Shown here: one piece after another, positions 22,128-33,392 of the stretch
Position numbering within the stretch: position 1 is the stretch's first letter
Layout of the letters: every line of letters starts with the position of its first letter
Assembly: GCA_964035575.1 (NCBI GenBank)
Contig: OZ037882.1
Location: forward strand, 682,001 to 746,000
Reading direction: 5' to 3'
DNA: 64,000 bases
Source of the DNA: Rhynchopus sp. YZ270_cl-10
Taxonomy: Eukaryota > Euglenozoa > Diplonemea > Diplonemida > Diplonemidae
Notes under the pieces: generated by a model
The model's input: the letters and a program-made list of their open reading frames with translations, nothing else
Databases searched by the model: none
What the model was told of the DNA's origin: nothing
Made by a program: the position numbers and the translations under genes

Positions 22128-22545
22128 CAGGGCTATTTCTAAAAACCTGTCCCTGTCCCTGATTTTTGGAAAATGAAAGTTGCCAAAAAATTTGCACGGG
22201 GCTTATATACAGGGCTGCCAAAAAATTTGCACGTACTACAGTACTTACCAAGAGAGGGGTGATGGGCTTTCTGCTTGAAGAAAGTTGCCGATTTTTTTTG
22301 TGTTGAAAAGTTTTCTTCCAGATTGTGCAAATAACGGGGGTTTTGGTGTATTCTGAAAAATCCTAGAGGGCGCACCAGGCCGCGTGCCGGAGGCGCTATG
22401 AGGGGGTTTCTTAGAAAACTTGTTCTCTACACTAACATCACACTGACACCGTACCCATTTTAACAAAAACCAAGAACTTGCCCAATTCTGCAAATTGACC
22501 CCACCACAGAACGGACGGATTCTGGAAATGCAAATGCCGGTGTTT
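22128..22545. mobile_element. Second, one-ended copy of the 21.3-kb hAT element
   Basis: Starts right after the 3' target duplication of the first copy and repeats its first ~415 bases almost exactly, then breaks at about 22545 into unrelated sequence. No matching right tip was found before 23300. Confidence 0.75.
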
Positions 22546-22765
22546 TGTTGGGGAGCCCGGGCGCGCTTCGCGCGCCCGGGTCCCCAACCCAGCTCAAGTT
22601 GGGGGCCTCCGGCGGAATGTGAGAATTCCTCTGCAGAGTTCGGCACTTCACTGATATTTGCACCAGGCACGCGTGGGATCAGTTTACAATAAGAAACGGC
22701 GGTCATGGCACCCAAAGGTTCGTGGCGAAGCCACGGTACGCAACATTTCAAAAAATTGCGCTTAA
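22546..22765 (-). repeat. Inverted copy of the interior of the 51.0-kb hAT element
   Basis: Contains a GC-rich hairpin (GCCCGGGCGCGC-TTCG-CGCGCCCGGG) and the words GCCTCCGGCGGAATGTGAGA, GTTCGGCACTTCA and GCCACGGTACGCAACATTTC. These recur reversed at about 51375-51595. It is joined directly to the truncated hAT copy. Confidence 0.7.
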
Positions 22766-23033
22766 AATTGCACATTTTTACTAATATACTATGTCAAAGG
22801 GAAGGGTGCGTTGGCAAGCTTGCGCCGCAGGCGCACGGTACGCTACTTTTATTATTTCGCCACGCTGCCTGCTTCCTTTTCCTTCGGCATTTAACCAATT
22901 GAGTCGCGTTCTGGCTGTGACGGGGTCACTTTGTTCATGAGGCCATTTCTGGTCACTCTCATAGGCTCGTCTGAGGTGCCAACTGGGGGGGACTTCCGAC
23001 CATCCCCTACCCCACCCTGCCCACCCACCCAAC

Positions 23034-23104
23034 ACCGGTCATATATGACCGGCATATTTTCAGACTTTTTTTTTCCTTTTTTTTTTTTGGTCATATATGA
23101 CCGG
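23034..23104. repeat. Pair of CCGGTCATATATGACCGG palindromes
   Basis: A perfect 18-base palindrome at 23034-23051 is repeated (all but the first two bases) at about 23089-23104 around a T-run. Flanking words do not match, so this looks like a duplicated palindromic site rather than a transposon end. Confidence 0.7.
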
Positions 23105-24618
23105 CTTTTTCCTTAGCGTCAGCACTGACGCACACTACTTTGTGAAAAAGCGGAACAGTGTCATGCCCGTTCTCACCCAACCGTGCTCCACAACACCACC
23201 ACCCCTGCAAGGTGAGAGACAGTGTGTGTGGAAGCCTCAATGCAACCAAACTACTACAATAAAGAAGGCAAAGTGACATTTTTTTTTTTTTTTTTTATAC
23301 ACTTCCCTAATGCTTTCAAATTTTATTTGAAAGTATATGAATTTGTTTACCTTCCCTGATAACACAAAGCATTTTTATCAGTTTCTATCAGATGTACCCA
23401 GACAAAAAAAAATTACGTAGCGTGATTTTCAAGCAAGACCATCCTTAGATTCTCCCCCTGCTCCCTACAACGAAAGCAAATAGTACATTTTTAAAGACCA
23501 CCAAAACAAAAAAAAAAGAGTACAAAGCAAAAAACAACAACTTTCTTTCAAGCTCCCTACAACGTACACACTTTCTCGTACCCTCTCCCCCATTCTCCAT
23601 TCTTTAAGTGGTAACGCGCATCTCACAAATTTGTTGGCAAAACAAAAAATACCAAATTTATCAAGAAATAATAAAAAAAAAACTGAAAGTAAGGGGGCAA
23701 ACGATTCTTCAACTTTGATTCACGTAAAACAAAGCAAAATGATGTGGAAGAAAAATTGGTGTAGCTGAATGGGGGGGGAGGTGCACACAACGTAGTGCAA
23801 GAAGCGTGCAAGAAGGGCGAATCAACCCCCCCTACAGTGCCACCAAAAAAAAAACGATTTTTGTTATTTTGTTTTGTTTGTCGTGGATCAGTGGAGAAAG
23901 TAATAGTATTGTACTTTTTTTTTTAACCCCATTCCCTCAGGGATGCGCTTTGTATTGCAATTATTAACATTTTTTTTTTAAATATGTGTGTGCACGAAGA
24001 GGCACATTTATCAAGTATTCTTTCTTTTTTTGAAAAAAAAATTCTTTTTAAATACAACTGCTTTTTGGATGAACGTTATTGAAATCCTTCATCCCAATTA
24101 TCTCTCAGCCAAAAAAAAAAACACACCCGTTTTTATTTCCTTGGCTGGAGAAAAAATTTTTCTTGTTCTTTTGAAAGTGTTGAATATTGGCATCTTTAAT
24201 AATACTGATTGCCACTCCACACGATTTCCAGCATTTTTGTTTTTTTTTGTTTTTGAGAAAAACAATCCCCCCCCAAAAAAAAAGACCGGTGGTCAGCGTC
24301 CTACTTAGGTAGGTGATATTAGTAGAAAGCAAAACCATATAATATTATAATACTGCCCTCATTTTATTTTATTTTTGCAGGAGGCACCTTCCCATCAAAT
24401 ATAATCCCATTTTTTTTTTTTTTTTTTTTTGTGTTTTGCATTTTTTCCCCCTCACGTTTTATCTGACAAGAAAAACATTTATTCTCCCCCCTCATTCTTT
24501 TGCAGGATGTAGCATGCACGCAAGGCATATTATCCTTCTTTCAACGTTTCTTTTAAAATCATGCCCCTTTTTAAAAAATATTTTCCTTTTCGTTTTTCCC
24601 ATATTTTTATGCTCTCAT

Positions 24619-24672
24619 CCAGATGGCTGGCATATGTGAGTCAGTCGGAGGGTGTGACTGCATCAACAACCC
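24619..24672 (+). repeat. Family I repeat (GGCTGGCATCGTACAGTGGG)
   Basis: Core GATGGCTGGCAT, then GTGGGTCAGTCGGAGG and TGTGACTGCATCAAC. + strand copies: 32508-32555, 34845-34897, 37492-37550 and 46570-46622. The copies at 34.9 and 37.5 kb are closely followed by related foldback elements. Confidence 0.7.
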
Positions 24673-24997
24673 ATTTCCCCCCCCCCTTTTCTTTAATTTT
24701 TTCTGATTATTCGCCTGAAAAGGACTATAGGAACCTCATTCCCCCGTAAAAAGGTGTATATTTTTTTTTGTTGGGTATTTGGTGTTACGGGACAACCGTC
24801 AAGGACATGTCAATATAGGGGGTGTGTCATTTTATAATTTGTAGGCTATTTTTGTGTGTATTTTACGTATGTCCTCAGAACTTGTCCATTTTGGCAAAGT
24901 GACCCCACTTCCAAAAAGGCAAATACCGGTGTTTTTGGCAGACGCAGATTCCAGGCCAAAAAAATCACCACAAATTATAAAGTGTACTCCCCCTTGT

Positions 24998-25050
24998 GTC
25001 AAGGACATGTCAAGGACCTGTCAATGTGGGCCCCCTCCGGAACACCAGTA
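24998..25050 (+). repeat. Family H repeat (GACATGTCAAGGACCTGTCA)
   Basis: One to three short CAAGGACATGT units, then CAATATAGGCCCCCTCCGGA and ACACCAG. + strand copies: 24799-24836, 35668-35712, 38433-38490, 38506-38556 and 47130-47182. The number of leading units differs between copies. Confidence 0.7.
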
Positions 25051-27811
25051 TTTTTAAAAAAAAATGAAATATCAAAAAAAAGTCTACCAGGGGCTCTGAC
25101 CTTCACCCACTTCGTGGTTGAGATGAGAGGAGGTGCTGACCATTTCACGTTGTCAGACCACCGAGGAGGTTCCTTTTAAAAAAAAAAACTTTTCCCCCCT
25201 AAAGATGTGGAAGAAAGGGTGAGGTACATTCAAAAAAAAAATTTTCTCTCTCTTCTTCTTTGTTTGGCGCGGTACATAGCACAAAACATCCCCCTCCACC
25301 CCTTTGCATGAGCACGACTCGAGCTGCGTTTTAGTACGTTTCCAAACTGCTCTTTTGTGTTTCGTGTCTTCATTCCGGGGCTGGGCGTGATGTGCCATTG
25401 AGCACCGACCCTTAGCTAACACACTGAGGTGGGTATACTAAGGCAAATGGTCGATACGAACACTGCATAAGGAGAGCGAAGAACAAAGGCAACAGAGAGC
25501 GTTTTGAAGAAGAAGGCTTCATAATGAACCTTTTTTTTTCTTCATTTTTTTTTCTCTCTTTTTTTTTTTTGGAAAAAATTGTCTTTTTTTTGTAACCCTC
25601 GCCCACTTCTTCCCCCCCTAACCCAATTCCTTTACCCGATTGATTTTTCATTATTATTGAAGAACTTAACGCTAGTACTGTTGTCTCTTTTGTATATTTT
25701 TTTTTTCAGCAAAAATAACGCACACCCTCTTCCCCATCTCCCCACTCTACTCTTTTAAGGTGACCAATCGATTTCTTTTTTGTTTTTGTGATGCTGTGTT
25801 CACCTTTTTTCTTTTATTTGGAAAAAAAAATCGGTGAAACCACAAAAGCCAAGTCATTTACTTCACCGTACAGTATCTTCTCAACCTGTTTGTATTATTA
25901 AGATTGATGTGAGTAGCTTAAAAGGAGAAATAGTTCCTCAGATACGGTCGCCATCCCCTCCAACAGGGTAATTGAGCAATCAAAGAAAAAAACCCCCCTT
26001 TTTTTCCCCCTTTTACTTACCTATCAGAGTTACTATTTTTTTTTGTGTTGTACCAACCATCAGAGCAACTCTTCGTTGGTTGCCTTAACATCAATACTAC
26101 AATAAGGTTGTGTAACGCAATAATTTACTTCCCCTACACTCAACCAAATTTCCCCCCCCCCCCCCCCCCCAGAAAAACGAAAAAAAAAATATAGTGGAGT
26201 TCATCCTCGGGTGTCTACACTAATACAACCAAGTTTTCAAAAAAAAACAAACAAACACTACTGATGCTTTTGAAGTGTCGTTCTTTATTTTATTTAGATT
26301 TTTTTCTCTCTTTTTTATAATGTGGAAAAGCAGCAGTCTTTGGGTAGTTTCCCAGAGGAGCATCGCCCGAAATGTGTTATGTTTTTTGTGTCGCGGGCGC
26401 ACAATTTGATTATTTTATTGTGATTTTTATACATCCGGCGTATCAAAAAACGATTATTATTATTATTTTTTAGATAAAGACCCGTAGTGATACCGGCTTT
26501 ACTATGCGCTGTTTATCATTGTTTTTTTGTTTTGTTTTTTTTTTTCCTTTTTGCGTTTTTTTAGTCTTGTTCTTAAATTTACTTTTAAAGGTGACGTAGT
26601 GCAAAAGTAGTATGATCATCTTTAACACCTTTATCTTCTTCTTTTTTACCTGTTATTTCATCTACCTTTTCAGTAGAATAGAAAGTATATGAAAATAACC
26701 TTTTTTTTTAAAATCGTTCTATCCAATGTTTATTGCAAAAGCATACCACATAAGGACATTCCCCCTCTTCAAGTAATGGTACCATAAAGATCACTGGACA
26801 AGATTTTCTTTTTTGGGATTTCTGACATTCGACCGAGATGTCGAAAAAAAAATTTTTTTTTCTCGATGTTTGAGATCTCGATGTTTTGTACCATTTTCAA
26901 AGAAATAAAACCCCCCTTTTTTTTGCCTGAATTGGCGGTAACACAAAAACAGATTATCACAGTAATGCTGTTGTGTGGTGATTTTTTTTTTTCTCTCTTT
27001 TCATTTCCTTTTTCTAGATAGTGAAGGGTCTGTCATTGCATTTTTGTTTTGGCAGTGCACCTCACCTATATTAAGAGATCGGCCAAATTTTTTGGCAAAT
27101 AAAGCAAAAAAAAGGAAACAAAAAAACATCACTCCCTTATGGATGAGTTGTGCCATCTGCGAGAAAGAAAAAAAAATCCATTCCGGGTTTTTCATCGGCA
27201 CAGATGCTGTTTTTTTTTGTCTTTTTTTATTTTTTATTATTCATTTTTTGTGTGACTCAAGATGACTAAGCATGAGAGGCTTAGAGTCATCTTTGTAAAC
27301 TTTTCTCTTTGGTTTTTTTTCCCCCCTTTCCTGGCGTGATGGGGTATTATGTCAATATTTTTGTTTTTATTTTTTTATCGTCGATAACAACAAAAAGTGT
27401 GCTTTGTTTGTGTGTACCTTCCCCCCCCACCACAATGTTGAATGAATAGCACATCCACCTTCCCTCTTTTCATTCCTCAAAAAAAACTTCATAAAAATCC
27501 ATTCAAAACAAAAAACCTGGATAATTGCAGGCTTCTTGACGAATGGGGTTGCTCGAATTTAAACAGATCTAAAAGAAACGAAAACTAATAATAAACAACA
27601 AAACAGTGCCGAACCAAACCAATGAAAAAAACAAACTTAAGTCTTACCTGTTTTTCTGCCTTCTCAGAGGGCAATACAACAGAGCGCACATCAGGGGTGT
27701 TGCTTTTATGATTTTTTTTAAATAAAAATGTTAACTGTTACACTCACTAACCACTTGAGACCTCTAGTAATCCGAGTCAGGTGATACACAGGAAAATATA
27801 ACATTTATACC

Positions 27812-28364
27812 CAGGGAAATAGCTCCATATACCGAATTATGCGACATCGCATAATTTTGGATTTTTTGGGGGAAAAAAAAAAAAAAAAAAAAAAAAAAGA
27901 GGGGATTTTTGGGCACTTTTGGGGGCCCTCGCCCGCGGGCCCCCAGATCTCCCAGATGACTGGAATGATGGAACCTTAAAATTTTCGCTCGCTGCGCTTG
28001 CAGATGTGCCGTACCCCTTAATTTTTTTTTGCCTGCGGCGCCATTTTCCTTTTTTGCTCCGCAAAAAAGGGTTTGTTGAGTGACTGTGTGGTTGTAAACC
28101 AGCATTTTTACACCGTACCCTATTTTTTTTTTCGCCTGCGGCGCCATTTATTTTTTCCCATACGGTTAGTGGAACGTAAGGTGCAAGACCAAGCTCCGTA
28201 ATAAGGGATTCCATTCCGTTTTTGGTTATCTCGCAAATTGACCTTTCGCCTCTCCACTCAGGGAGGCTTGCGCGAAGCGCAACGACCGCTTTCGACCGGG
28301 CGGAAAAAAAAATTTCGTTTTCGCATAATTCCTGATTTTGGAGGAAAACCAAGCTATTTCCCTG
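27812..28364. mobile_element. hAT-type miniature element, 553 bp
   Basis: Tips CAGGGAAATAGCT and AGCTATTTCCCTG, flanked by perfect 8-bp duplications TTTATACC (27804-27811 and 28365-28372). The interior has the GCCTGCGGCGCCATTT word twice and a TTTTTTGCTCCGCAAAAAA hairpin, both also found in the 51.0-kb element. It ends 104 bases upstream of the ATG of the next ORF. Confidence 0.9.
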
Positions 28365-28468
28365 TTTATACCCCAGAAAAGAAAAAAACTGTACTTCATT
28401 GGTCTCGGCCAGTGGAGTCCCCTACAGGAGGGGAGAGGGCTTTGCCCTCTCCTGTACTACACGTGAAT

Positions 28469-28996
28469 ATGTCTTTGTTTTTGCAAAGAAAACATGAAAA
28501 GCTGCTCGCCATGGTGGAGGCCCGTCTGTTGGACGCCGAGACCGAGGAGGAGCTGCACCGTGCACAGGCTTTGGTACGCCTGTTGGAGGAGGCACGGAAG
28601 GCCACGCTGCGCATAGCAGCAGAAGAAGAGGAACCCCCCGTCGTGCAGGAGGAGAAGCAGACGACGGAGGTGACGGCGGCACCACCGCCAGCGAAGGAGA
28701 CACCCGGCACCTGCCCAGATGCCACCGCAACGACCCCCCCCACCAGCAGGAGGCTTGGCTCTACTGGTGGGGCGACGACGCCTCACGAGGCGCATACGAC
28801 GAAGCCGGCGCCGCCGCCTCCACCCGACGACCGCCTGCACCCACTGACTCGCCCACCCGACGGTGGATGGAAGTGCCCACCCGACCGTGGGTGGCTGTGC
28901 TCACCTGCAAGAACGTGTTCTCTGAAGTGCCCACCCGACCGTGGACGGCTGCGCACCGCAAAGACCATCGCCTGGAGCAATTCGGGCATTACATAG
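28469..28996 (+). CDS. Small protein of unknown function, helical N-terminus and CPPDRG repeats
   Basis: 175 residues, starting at the ATG at 28469 just after a GGGAGAGGGC/GCCCTCTCC hairpin; the frame is also open upstream, but only through the hAT element. Residues 1-55 look like an amphipathic coiled coil (KHEKLLAMVEARLLDAETEE). A Pro/Thr/Ala-rich linker and a short tandem repeat (RPPDGGW, CPPDRGW, CPPDRGR) follow, encoded by four copies of a GCCCACCCGAC unit. GC content is far above the surrounding DNA, which supports coding. No family is recognised; it could be a host gene, or an orphan left by an element. A family B repeat begins 13 bases after the stop. Confidence 0.5.
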   Translation: MSLFLQRKHEKLLAMVEARLLDAETEEELHRAQALVRLLEEARKATLRIAAEEEEPPVVQEEKQTTEVTAAPPPAKETPGTCPDATATTPPTSRRLGSTGGATTPHEAHTTKPAPPPPPDDRLHPLTRPPDGGWKCPPDRGWLCSPARTCSLKCPPDRGRLRTAKTIAWSNSGIT

Positions 28997-30321
28997 AAGC
29001 GTGTAGTATAGTGGAGTTCATCTTCGGGTGGCTACACTAAAACAACCAAGTTTTCAAAAAAAAAGTACAGTGGAGCACACTCTAGGGTGGCTACACTAAT
29101 CTCTACAACCAAGGTTTCAAAAAAAAGCTTCATAAAACCCATCCAAAAACCCTCCCCGATCATTTTTAAAAAAATTGAGATGAGTGTACTAAAAGGAAGA
29201 TGTGCTTTTTAAAAACACTATTTCCGTCCCATACTTTTATATTTTTCTTCTTTTTCTTCAATCAGATTGAGTCTCACTGAGAAGTAGAAAAGAAAAGAAA
29301 AGAAGGGTCACTCATCGCAATCAGATTAAAAAAAAACAAAAAACGAGGTAAATCTCTTTTTTCCCGGTTTAACAACTGGCAGTCCAAAACCCCCCTCTAT
29401 CTTTTAAGTGGGGTTTTTTTCTTTTTGGACTGTACAAACTACAAAAAATGCGAAAAGAAAAATACATCCTAAAAATTCCCCTCCCACACACATAGACACC
29501 CAGCCTCCTTTTATTGATTTGCTCTTTCCTCCAATACCGGAGGGGAAAGCAAGAAGGGACTGTGGGTCAAGTGGGGGTGGGGTTGGATGGGTGGGTAATT
29601 ATTTTTTCCCCCGTTCCTTTCTCTTCATCACTATCGTCTGTCTCATCTCTCTGACATAATTTCGTACCCTTTTTTATTATTATTATCTGTGGAAGTCTCA
29701 ATGCACACCTACAAAGCGTAGTTTAAAAGGAGAAATAGTTTTTCTGATACGGTCGCCAATCACACCCCCCTCCAGGGGTAAAATTGAGCAATCAACGAAA
29801 AAAAAAAAATCCTTTTTTTTTCTCTTTTACTCACCCATCAGAGTTACTATTTCTTTTTCCAAAAAACCGAGCAATGTTGTCATAGCGATAACAATTCATG
29901 GAAAGCTATGCGGTGTGGATGATAGGGGATGTCATGAGCCACAAAAAAAAAAGCACTTTTTCATTTCTCTCTCTCTCTCTTTGTGAAGTGGCAAATAATT
30001 TTTTTTTTCGAGTCAACAAGAGGGCTTTTTTTTCAGCTCACCCTTTGTTCCCTATACGATTTGTATATTCTTTCAAAAGGTGACTAAGCACAGAGAGGCT
30101 TAGAGTGGAATAAACCAAAGAATAATCTAATCAGAGAGGCTTAGAGTCATCTTATATAACTTTTTCTTTCTCCTCTTCCCTCATTTGTTGCAGCTTTTTT
30201 AATTTTTTTTTTTAATTTTTGCCGCTCACTCAATCAACTCATATGATACCGTTTTTGATTTTTCTGTAAAAAAAAAAAGATGCACATCATTTTTAACCAG
30301 TTTAGGGAGAATATAATATAC

Positions 30322-30499
30322 TATGGTTTTGTAGTAAATGTGAGTCAGTTTGAGTCAGAATGACTCATCTCGCACAGCTCTCGCACTCGAGTGCGAGAGG
30401 AGAGTGAGAGCAGCGTGAGATGAGTGAGAGAAGAGCCCAATCCTCGGCGTTGGCCCAACAAAATCAAGTCTGACTCAGAGTAACTACAAAAAAACCATG
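30322..30499. mobile_element. Foldback/MITE-like element with nested palindromes
   Basis: The ends CTATGGTTTTGTAGT and ACTACAAAAAAACCATG are inverted, with a second inverted pair (GAGTCAG / CTGACTC) inside. The centre has a perfect 22-base palindrome around CTCGAG (30378-30399) and ACTCATCTC/GAGATGAGT arms. No target duplication seen. Confidence 0.6.
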
Positions 30500-30633
30500 A
30501 AAAACCTTAGTGCATGCGTTTTCTCTTGCTTCCAGGGTTATAACATCGACCCACGTACACCTTGTTGTTGATTCTCTCTTTTTTTTAGATGTGCACGTGA
30601 TGCAAATGTATCCTGCATGTTTGGTGCTTTTCG

Positions 30634-30721
30634 GGGGGGTTTCACAACTTTTCACAGCTTTGCTTGATTTATGTGGATGCGAAAAAGTTGTGAAACGTTG
30701 TGAATAGTTGTGAAACCCCGC
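30634..30721. repeat. Foldback with GTTTCACAACTTTTCACA arms
   Basis: GGGGTTTCACAACTTTT is inverted as AAAAGTTGTGAAA and again as GTTGTGAAACCCCG, giving two alternative right arms. A close relative is at 36399-36475. Confidence 0.65.
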
Positions 30722-33273
30722 TCCCCGTGTATCACCATTCCCTTTTTTGTTTTTCCTTTTTCCCCCTTCGATGCTGGGGAGTATGCTCGTGAAAACACAA
30801 AATCTAATTTATCTCCACGAAACGAACCGATTATCAAAAAGAAATAAGTAAAACCACAGCACGAAAAAAGGAACCCGGATGTTTCCAGGTTCTGGTTGCT
30901 TTTATTTAAATAGGTTTCCCGCTTTATAACTCCCCCCGGGTGTTATCACCCCCTAAAAGTAAGCGTAGTGGAGGTCATCTTCATTCACATTCACTAATAC
31001 AACGAAATTGTCAAAAAAAAAAAAAAAAAAAAAAAAAAGTAAGCGACGTAGCTGGTCGTAAGCAGCTCCCAAAAAAAAGAAAAAAAGTGTGCAATACTCT
31101 AACTGGCGCTTGAAATTGCCCAGGGTGCATTATTGTTTCGTGATAAACTTCTTCACGTGCCGTTTTTTTTTTTTTTTAAATAATGTCAGTGCCTGCGTCC
31201 CAGAGGCGTTTCCACTATCCACTTTTTACTTTATATTTCTCCTCTCTCTCCAACCAAAGGGGTTTATAAATGACCCCGATTGATAACAGATTTAGAGTTG
31301 TACTTTAGTTTATTTTTCAAATAATCGCCCTAGTAAAAAAATCTGATTTTTTTTTGTGTGAGGGGACGTTTTTCCGCTGTGGAGAGAGCACTTTTGTGAT
31401 GAACACCACACCCCGAAAGTAGCTGACTTCTTTTTATTTTTTTATTTTAGCGGAAATTCAGAGAAACAAAAAAATCCCTCAAAAGGGTTGGAGGTGTTTG
31501 CTGGGGCCATTATTCATTTTTCCTTTTCTCTTGCTCTCTCTCTTGTATTATTGAAGACTCTTCAGCTTTATGTTATCAGTTTCTTTTTTTTCTTCTTTTT
31601 TCATTGCGTCTCTGCGACTGACATGTATTTTTTTTTTTTTTTTGCAGATGACTAAGCACAAGAGGCTTAGGTTCATCTTAGCAACACTTTTCTCTCTTTT
31701 TTAAATTTAAAGGCGAACTTCACAGAACAAATATCTTGCTGTTAATGCAAGTCAACGCCCCGGGATTATTATTTTTTTTTTTTTCGATAAAGAAAAGGAT
31801 AACTCTTTTTTAACATCTGACACAAAAAAAAAAAAGAAATAAGGCTGAGAAACAGAATATAGGGCCCCCGCTACCTTGTGTTGTTTCTCCCCCCGGAAAA
31901 CACAGCAAAAGGACAATAATATTTTTAAAAAAAAATCGCCAAACCCCTTTGCGGAGCGATCACACCCCCTCTTAATGTTTTTGTTGTTCCTTCTCTGTAT
32001 ATCCCACGAAAAAGATTGAGACAAACAACGCTAGTAGGGTGGCTACATCGTTTTGAAGATTTCATCTTATCTCACTTTTGTCTCATCATTCCCTAATTGT
32101 CAGTTTTTTTTAAGGTGACTAAGCACGTGAGGCTTAGGTTCATCTTATAAACTTTTTTCTTTTTTTCCCCCCTCTAATTTTTTAGTCGGTGCCCACGCCC
32201 GCCGAAGAACGGTGAGACGTTTGTGCACTTTCAACTTTTTTTTTTTTTTTTTTTTTTTTTTTCCCTCTTTTTTTTTCATTTTTTTGATAACAGCGAGCCC
32301 CGCTCTCTTGTCTCGACATTATCGTCTAGCAAGGCGTTGGGTGCAGCGAACGGGAGTACCTGAAAAGCTCGCAACTCTTTCAGCAGAAGGTGGGCCGCCG
32401 GCCGATGAGCGGTTTATTGTACCGCCCCGCGGGGGCAAGATCATTAGGTTTTCCTTTACACCTTTTGTTGTTGGGCCACAATGTACTTCTGCTTTCATAT
32501 TTTTCATCTGGGGCTGACATTGTACAGTGGGTCAGTCGGAGGATGTGCCCAATAACTATCCCCTCTTTTTTTCTTTTTTAGTTTCTTTTTCGTGAGTGAA
32601 AAAATGATTTTTTTTTTCCTTTTTTTTTTCAAAAAAATAATTCTGTTACAAAACTTTGCTCGAAGTTGTATTTCCGACTGCTTCTTGACTATACCGGCAT
32701 AAATATTTTCTAGTTTCTGAAACAAAGCTAACATCACTCCAAAAAAAAAAATAGCCTTCGGGCGACATTGAGTACAGATCCTGCACTAGCAGGTGATTGT
32801 CGACACAACAAAAAAAAAACTGCACAGTCTTTTTCGCGTAGAGTGGATAGAATGGAAAGGGGAGAGAGTTCAAATTACCCATTTTTTCAACAAAAATATA
32901 TCGCACCTACACAGGGATTTCTCACGATGCCTTCAGGATAGTTTTTCTGTCCTTCCGTGAAAAAGTGATTATTATTTTTTTTTTTTAAATGGAAGGGGTC
33001 CACCCTCTCTCTCTGTCTCTCCCTTTCCCTTCGATTCCCTTCTTTTCCTGCCTCTCTCAGGCTGTGACCTCTCCCCTCAGAATATTTTTTTTTCAAACTA
33101 CCTCCCCAGCACAAAAAAAAAAAAACCTACTTTCGTTGTTTGTGCTGATGAAACGCAAATCCGACTAATTAAAGGCTCTGTTTAAGTACCCCCTACCCGC
33201 CCCACCCCATAATATTCATGCAAATAAGAAGAAACAGGACAGGGTGACGTGGAAAGGTTTTTTTTTTTAAAAT

Positions 33274-33392
33274 CAGATGTAAACCACGAAAAATGGATTG
33301 TAGGACTGCATGGTTTGGGTGGTCCACCTTCTCCGGTACAGCCGGTCATACCAAAGGTACACTGTTCACGAGAGGGGCTTTGTATTTCAACT
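33274..33392 (+). repeat. Family J repeat (CCGGTCATACCAAAGGTACA)
   Basis: An ~115-base unit: CAGATGTAAACCACGAAA, ATTGTAGGACTGCA, GGTCCACC, GGTACAGCCGGTCATACC, AAAGGTACACTGTTCACGAG, GGGCTTTGTATTTCAA. Other + strand copies: 53222-53318 (diverged), 58706-58826, 58834-58948, and a weak relative at 4935-5060. Confidence 0.8.

Larger units (their letters stand above)
22766..27811. other. Gene-free region with palindromes and mini-repeats
   Basis: No gene recognised. It contains the CATATATG palindrome pair (23034-23104), a family L copy (23130-23290), family I (24619-24672), family H (24799-24836, 24998-25050), family F (25912-25988), family B (26190-26248), an E-like half-copy (26655-26700) and family A (27259-27301), among A/T/C runs. 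Confidence 0.55.

Noticed and set aside
21263-22545. LTR retroelement suggested by the ~400-base direct repeat
   Set aside because: The first copy has inverted CAGGGC tips and an 8-bp duplication of hAT type; the direct repeat comes from a second, one-ended copy.
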